Assembly: GCA_003665935.1 (NCBI GenBank)
Contig: QPLR01000004.1
Span: 186,001-250,000 of the forward strand
DNA length: 64,000 bases
Origin: Halobellus sp. Atlit-31R
GTDB lineage: Archaea; Halobacteriota; Halobacteria; Halobacteriales; Haloferacaceae
Direction: 5' to 3'
Part shown: positions 59,939-64,000 of the stretch, in pieces
Layout of the letters: each line of letters starts with the position of its first letter
Position numbering within the stretch: the first letter of the stretch is position 1
Made by a program: the position numbers and the translations under genes
Notes under the pieces: model-generated
Database searches by the model: none
The model's input: only the letters and a program-made list of their open reading frames with translations
Told to the model about the DNA's origin: nothing

Positions 59939-60765
59939 CAGTGGTCGTTTATCGGGGTGAAGATGGTTCCGACGGGCTGTTCGGTGGCGATCCGTTCGAG
60001 GACGTCCGGTTCGGTCGAGCGGGCGATGACCGCCGGGATGCCGTGTTCGCTCACCGAGCGCGCGCCTTGGACCTTCGTGCGGATGCCGCCGAAGGAACCG
60101 CTGGCGCTCGATTCGACGATCCGCTCGACCTCGTCGTAGTTGCGGCCGACCGCCTCGATCAGCTCCGCGTTCGCGTTCTCTTTGGGGTTTCCGGTGTAGA
60201 CGCCGCCGACGTCGGTGAGCGTCACGAGCAGGCCGGCGCCGACGCCGATCGCGATCGACGCCGAGATCATATCGTTGTCACCGATCCGGATCTCCTCGGT
60301 GGCAACGGCGTCGTTCTCGTTGACGATCGGGACGACGCCCCACTCTAAGAGCGTCTCCACCGTGTTCTTGAAGTTGGTGAACCGCTCGGGGTTCTCCAGG
60401 TCGTGCTCGGTCACGAGGATCTGTGCGACGGTGAGCCCGTAGCGCTCGAAGCTCTCGGTGTACCGGCGCATCAGGTGGCTCTGCCCGATCGTCGAGAGCG
60501 CCTGTGACTCCTCGACGGTGTCGTCGTTGGCGAACCCGATGCGGCCTTTCCCGGCCCCGATCGCGCCCGAGGAGACGAGGATGACCGATTTATCACGCTC
60601 GACGAGCCCGGCGACGTCGTCGACGAGCTTGTCGAGTTTGTCGTCGTCGAGATTCGACTCGTCGTCGGTGAGCGAGTTCGTCCCGGCCTTGACGACGACG
60701 CGACCGGCTTCGGCCGCCAGCGTCCGCGCCTCGGCGACGACCGCCGATTCGACGGCCCCGCTCAT
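59938..60765 (-). CDS. proB: Glutamate 5-kinase
   Basis: A 275-residue amino-acid kinase: [16 protein letters not shown] at about 18-33, [17 protein letters not shown] near 61-77, [21 protein letters not shown] near 145-165 and [17 protein letters not shown] near 186-202. It phosphorylates glutamate with ATP. It lacks the C-terminal PUA domain of the E. coli enzyme. It overlaps proC by four bases. Confidence 0.95.
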   Translation of the reverse strand: MSGAVESAVVAEARTLAAEAGRVVVKAGTNSLTDDESNLDDDKLDKLVDDVAGLVERDKSVILVSSGAIGAGKGRIGFANDDTVEESQALSTIGQSHLMRRYTESFERYGLTVAQILVTEHDLENPERFTNFKNTVETLLEWGVVPIVNENDAVATEEIRIGDNDMISASIAIGVGAGLLVTLTDVGGVYTGNPKENANAELIEAVGRNYDEVERIVESSASGSFGGIRTKVQGARSVSEHGIPAVIARSTEPDVLERIATEQPVGTIFTPINDH

Positions 60766-61547
60766 CGTTCAGCGTCCTTCTCGGCTTCTTCCGCCAGCTC
60801 GGCGGATCGCCGGCGAGCGGCGCTCAGCGCGTCGCCGACGACGTCCTCGACGTCGCTGTCCCACAGCACGTTCATCCCCTCGATCGTCGTTCCGTTCGGA
60901 GAGCAGACGGCGTCGATCAGCTCGTCGATCTCCTTCTCCGACTGGAGCACGGTCTCGGCTGCGCCCTTGAACGTTTGGGCGGCCAGGATCTCGGCGTCGT
61001 CCTCGTCGAGCCCCTCGTCGACGGCGCGTTTCTGCAGCGCACCGAGAAGATAGAAGACGAACGCGGGGCTGCTGCCGTTGAGCGCCGTCGCGACGTCCAT
61101 CAGGTCCTCGTCGATCTCGACGTACTCACCGAGATCCGAGAGCATCCGGGCGACGTTCTCGTCGGGCTCGTCCCACGAGACAGCGGCAGCCATATTGCGC
61201 GTTTCGGCGGCCAGATTCGGCATCACGCGGACGACTGTCGCGTCGGTCTGGGGCGCGACCACGTCGGTCGAGACCCCGGCCGCGAACGTGACGAGCGTCC
61301 TGTCGGTGTCGAGGTCGAGCTCCTCGAGGACGAGCGGCACGATCTCGGGCTTCACCGCGAGGACTACGACGGCGGAGTCGTGGACGTCCTCGATGTCGGT
61401 CGTCGTCCGCTCACAGTGCGCTTCGATCGCTTCGAGCGCCTCCGGGGCTACGTCGTAGGCCGTGACGGTGTAGCCGTCGACCCGAGAGAGTCCCTTGATC
61501 AGGGCGCTCCCCATATTCCCGCAGCCGATTACGCTGACGTCGATCAT
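60762..61547 (-). CDS. proC: Pyrroline-5-carboxylate reductase
   Basis: A 261-residue ProC from the ATG at 61547 ([20 protein letters not shown]), with the Rossmann loop GCGNMG at 8-13. An upstream ATG at 61559 would add four residues. The C-terminal domain has [25 protein letters not shown] and [11 protein letters not shown]. The usual SPGGTT motif is present as [11 protein letters not shown]. It completes proline synthesis and heads the operon. Confidence 0.94.
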   Translation of the reverse strand: MIDVSVIGCGNMGSALIKGLSRVDGYTVTAYDVAPEALEAIEAHCERTTTDIEDVHDSAVVVLAVKPEIVPLVLEELDLDTDRTLVTFAAGVSTDVVAPQTDATVVRVMPNLAAETRNMAAAVSWDEPDENVARMLSDLGEYVEIDEDLMDVATALNGSSPAFVFYLLGALQKRAVDEGLDEDDAEILAAQTFKGAAETVLQSEKEIDELIDAVCSPNGTTIEGMNVLWDSDVEDVVGDALSAARRRSAELAEEAEKDAER

Positions 61548-61559
61548 ATGTAACTTCAT

Positions 61560-61919
61560 AGACGGTGCCGCCGATATACGAACTTTGGTTTTCGCCTACG
61601 GTCGTCGGCGTCACGCCGTGGGACTTCGCGACCGGGGCTGATGGCGTCCCGTCTTCCGGGATTAGCTCTCGTCTTCACTAGTTGTGTTCACTAGTTGTGT
61701 TCAGCAATTGTGTCCGCCGGCTATTCTCAGTAGTCAACTCCGACTTCGAGTCCGCTGCCGACCTCCGAAACCTGGAGTCGCTGTCGGAACTACGTCGTCG
61801 ATCCCCACGAAGAGACGGACAGAGAACCGCTACCCCGGCGTTTGCAAGTCGTCGCTCAGCCGAACACCCGCGGGCGCGTGGTCGACTGTGTAGTCGGTCG
61901 CGAATCCGGCTGTGGATCG
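61560..61919. other. Intergenic region containing a 13-bp triplicate repeat
   Basis: About 360 bases with no credible gene. Three direct repeats of 13 bases lie at 61674-61712: TTCACTAGTTGTG twice, then TTCAGCAATTGTG. Confidence 0.6.
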
Positions 61920-62138
61920 TCAGCGCACGTCACAGGTGTTGACGCCGATGAGCGAGTAGAGCCCACAGAACCCGGTTACGCCGGTTCCGACCATCACGAG
62001 CGCGACCACGCCGAGCACCGGCGAGAGAATCGTCGGACCCGGAACGAGCTCACCGAGTAGACCGAGCGAGATGACGCCTGCGAAGGCTCCGAGCGCGATT
62101 CGTGCGAGACTGTCAGTCTGACCAACGTTCTTCTCCAT
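61920..62138 (-). CDS. DUF2892 (YgaP-type) two-helix membrane protein
   Basis: A 72-residue protein from the ATG at 62138 (MEKNVGQTDSLARIALG). Two hydrophobic hairpin helices are followed by GFCGLYSLIGVNTC. This is the inner-membrane domain that in E. coli YgaP is fused to a rhodanese domain. Here a rhodanese gene stands divergently 190 bases away. The longer frame to 62234 is an artefact of an upstream start. Confidence 0.88.
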   Translation of the reverse strand: MEKNVGQTDSLARIALGAFAGVISLGLLGELVPGPTILSPVLGVVALVMVGTGVTGFCGLYSLIGVNTCDVR

Positions 62139-62328
62139 ACGCCGGAATTGTTCTGTTGCTACATAGTTGTTCTTGCCCGCGTTCCATACCGGTGAGTCCG
62201 CAGCCCGCGACGTTGCGCCCCGACCGCGCAACATTTGTCTTGATTATTTGCTTCTTCGAATATTTTCCGCTAAATTGTGTCTAAATCCAATTGTAATGTA
62301 CCGTAGATTTCGTAGACACGTCTACACG

Positions 62329-62667
62329 ATGTCTCAGATCCCGGCCACGACTCCACAGGAGCTGAAGGAAGCGATCGACGAGGGTGCGGACCTGACGATT
62401 CTCGACGTGCGCCAGCCCCACGAGTTCGAGCAGAACCACATCGAAGCCTCGGACGTAGATGTCCTCAACGTCCCGCTGAACGAGCTCCGAACGATGGGGC
62501 CGGAGCAGCTTCCGGACAGCGTCTCCGACGAGCGGATCGTCGCCGTCTGCCGCTCCGGGAACCGCAGCGGGTCGGCGACGCGGCTCCTGAACCAGGCCGG
62601 ACTGGACGTCGAAAATCTGCAGGGCGGGATGCGGGGCTGGAAACAGCTCGCCGGCGTCCCTCTGTAA
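62329..62667 (+). CDS. Rhodanese-domain sulfurtransferase
   Basis: A 112-residue rhodanese: LTILDVRQPHEFEQNHIEASDVDVLNVPLNEL, active loop VCRSGNRSG with catalytic C74, and GGMRGWKQLAGVPL at the end. With the divergent DUF2892 gene it makes up the two halves of a YgaP-like system. The spacer upstream is AT-rich. Confidence 0.9.
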   Translation: MSQIPATTPQELKEAIDEGADLTILDVRQPHEFEQNHIEASDVDVLNVPLNELRTMGPEQLPDSVSDERIVAVCRSGNRSGSATRLLNQAGLDVENLQGGMRGWKQLAGVPL

Positions 62668-62767
62668 GCCCGTTCGACGAGTGCCGGCGCTGGGCTCTCG
62701 ACGCCGGCGCCGCCGACTGCTCTCCCGCGGTGGGGTTTTGTATCGCGGCCGCCTAGCTACGGGTCTG

Positions 62768-63439
62768 ATGCCGATCGACGCAGTGGTCTTCGACCTCGAC
62801 AACACGCTCTGCCGCCACGACGCCGACATCGACGCCGTCTATCGGCAGGCCTTCGACAGCGTCGCGGTCGAACCGTTCGGCGAGCCCGACGACCTGTGGA
62901 CCGCACTCGACGGATCGCCGGATCCGGACGACCGCGTCGGCTACCTCGGGGCAGGCTTCGCCCGCGTGGCCGCCCAGTACGGCCGCTCCGAAGCCGACCC
63001 CGTCGATCTGGCGACCGCGCTTCTCGATGGATTCGACGACTCGGCGGTGGCGTTCCTTCCGGGAGCCGAGGCGGCGCTCGACGCCGCACGGAGACACGGC
63101 CCGGTCGCGATCCTCACGAACGGGCCGCGGGAACGGCAGCGGCCGAAGATCCGCTCGCTGGCCATCGAGAACGCCGTCGACGCGATCGTCTACGCGGGCG
63201 ACCTCCCCCGTCGAAAACCGCACGTCGAGCCGTTCGACCTCGTGCTCGAGGACCTCGGCGTGCGCGCCGGCCGGACGGTCTACGTCGGTGACTCTCTGAA
63301 GAACGACGTGGCCGGCGCACACAACGCCGGACTCAAGGCCGCCTGGCTCCGTCCCGACGGCGAGGAGACCGGACGGTACCGACCGGAGTACGAACTCGAT
63401 TCCCTGGCCGAACTGCACGCGATTCTCACCGCGGAATGA
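62768..63439 (+). CDS. HAD-superfamily hydrolase
   Basis: A 223-residue HAD protein with motif I VVFDLDNTLCRHD (6-18), motif II AILTNGPRE (about 114-122), the motif III Lys in RRKPHVEPF and motif IV YVGDSLKNDVAGAHNAG (about 176-192). It is a phosphatase or phosphoglycolate-phosphatase-like enzyme. It overlaps the next gene by four bases. Confidence 0.9.
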   Translation: MPIDAVVFDLDNTLCRHDADIDAVYRQAFDSVAVEPFGEPDDLWTALDGSPDPDDRVGYLGAGFARVAAQYGRSEADPVDLATALLDGFDDSAVAFLPGAEAALDAARRHGPVAILTNGPRERQRPKIRSLAIENAVDAIVYAGDLPRRKPHVEPFDLVLEDLGVRAGRTVYVGDSLKNDVAGAHNAGLKAAWLRPDGEETGRYRPEYELDSLAELHAILTAE

Positions 63440-64000
63440 CCGACGCTCCCGTTCCGGGGCTCTCCCCCGTCCTCTCTGTGGTCCGACCCGGTCGAACCGT
63501 CGCCGGCGTCGAGACGGTCGACCGCGGCAACCGTAAGCGAACGACCATCGTCCGGTTCGCGGACGCGGATCCGATCGTCGTCCAGCGGACGCCCCGACCG
63601 AGCGCCGCTCGGCTGGAAGCGCGGCTCGTGACGGCAATCGACGAGCGCACACCGGCCCCTGTCGCCGTCCCCCTCGCCAGCGGCGTCGCCGGCGGCGAGG
63701 GGTGGCTCGCCACGCCGCTCGTGGTGGGAAGAGACCTTCACGAGACGTTCGTCGGCCTCGATGCAGCGACCCAACGGAGCGTCGCCGACGCCTTCGGGCG
63801 ATATCTCGCCGCGCTTCACGAGGCGTTCCGGTTCGATCGGTACGGGCCGGTCGCTCTCACCGACGACCGTCTACACGTCCCGGCCGTCGACCGGGAGTGC
63901 GGCGCGACCGGCCGCGACCCCGGCGCGGAGACATCGACGACCGACGCCGGAGCGCCGACGGTCGACGTCGGACCGCCGCCGGCGGACGAGTGGCACGAGT
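63436..64000 (+). CDS. Phosphotransferase/aminoglycoside-kinase-like protein (3' end outside the window)
   Basis: At least 188 residues from an ATG overlapping the HAD stop. The N-lobe includes RTTIVRFADADPIVVQRTPRPSAARLEARLVTAIDE and LATPLVVGRDLHETF, then VADAFGRYLAALHEAFRFDRYGPVA, typical of the APH/choline-kinase fold before the catalytic loop. The catalytic His-Asp region lies beyond the window, so this is a partial call. An Asp/Gly/Thr-rich linker ends the visible part. Confidence 0.7.
   Translation, partial: MTDAPVPGLSPVLSVVRPGRTVAGVETVDRGNRKRTTIVRFADADPIVVQRTPRPSAARLEARLVTAIDERTPAPVAVPLASGVAGGEGWLATPLVVGRDLHETFVGLDAATQRSVADAFGRYLAALHEAFRFDRYGPVALTDDRLHVPAVDRECGATGRDPGAETSTTDAGAPTVDVGPPPADEWHE

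Noticed and set aside
1..64000. tRNA, rRNA, CRISPR arrays and transposase genes
   Set aside because: None recognised by reading; a covariance-model scan would be needed to exclude a tRNA fully.

Overview
The window is chromosome-like DNA from a halophilic archaeon (class Halobacteria). GC content is high outside AT-rich promoter spacers, and the predicted proteins are strongly acidic. Many starts have a TATA element about 26-36 bases upstream and almost no leader. Several genes belong to families I know mainly from haloarchaea: the rod-determining factor RdfA, a JAMM desampylase, CPxC mini zinc fingers, and a sorting-type C-terminal anchor. No rRNA, tRNA, CRISPR array or transposase gene was recognised.

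Layout. 1-3.0 kb: end of a surface protein, a CBS-domain protein, a PAC2 protein, a 46-residue zinc ribbon and an MTH1187-type thiamine-binding protein. 3.4-18.8 kb: a catabolic-looking stretch with a winged-helix regulator, zinc alcohol dehydrogenase, Rieske dioxygenase alpha and beta subunits with a small duplicated partner, aldehyde dehydrogenase, metallophosphoesterase, a two-subunit PEP-synthase-like dikinase resembling phenylphosphate synthase, a HAD phosphatase, a triosephosphate isomerase paralogue and a HyuA/HyuB pair. 19.2-41.0 kb: the most unusual part. It holds rdfA, two FadH/OYE-type flavoenzymes, six SDRs of the mycofactocin-associated type (five in an unbroken tandem array), a chelatase-type AAA+ pair (ChlI and fused ChlI-ChlD), an electron-transfer-flavoprotein module (etfA-fixC-fixX-SDR-etfB) and, convergent with it, a mycofactocin locus mftA-mftB-mftC-mftF. 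The precursor mftA is only 50 codons, ends in IDGICGVY and is too short for most gene callers. 41.1-64 kb: ordinary core and transport genes: ZIP transporter, MATE pump with TetR, AI-2E-type permease, halocyanin-like protein, Na/Pi-type transporter, CPBP protease, two MFS permeases, desampylase plus rhodanese, dihydrofolate reductase, two histidine kinases, MsrA, the proC-proB-proA operon, a DUF2892/rhodanese pair, a HAD hydrolase and a truncated kinase-like gene.

How it may fit together (inference). Mycofactocin is a peptide-derived redox cofactor that re-oxidises non-exchangeable NADH held in dedicated SDR and ADH enzymes. Here the biosynthetic genes sit with a family of candidate client SDRs, the FadH/OYE flavoenzymes known to co-occur with mycofactocin, and an ETF:quinone branch that could pass electrons to the respiratory chain. 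The neighbouring dioxygenase, aldehyde dehydrogenase, dikinase and HyuAB genes suggest that the clients oxidise alcohols in breakdown of aromatic, terpenoid or similar compounds. mftD, mftE and mftG are not in the window. Structural oddities include an MftC with ligands for only one auxiliary iron-sulfur cluster, a ladder of three 7-codon ORFs ahead of etfB, and two inverted copies of an 80-bp palindromic element, each flush against a stop codon and together flanking a 13-kb segment.
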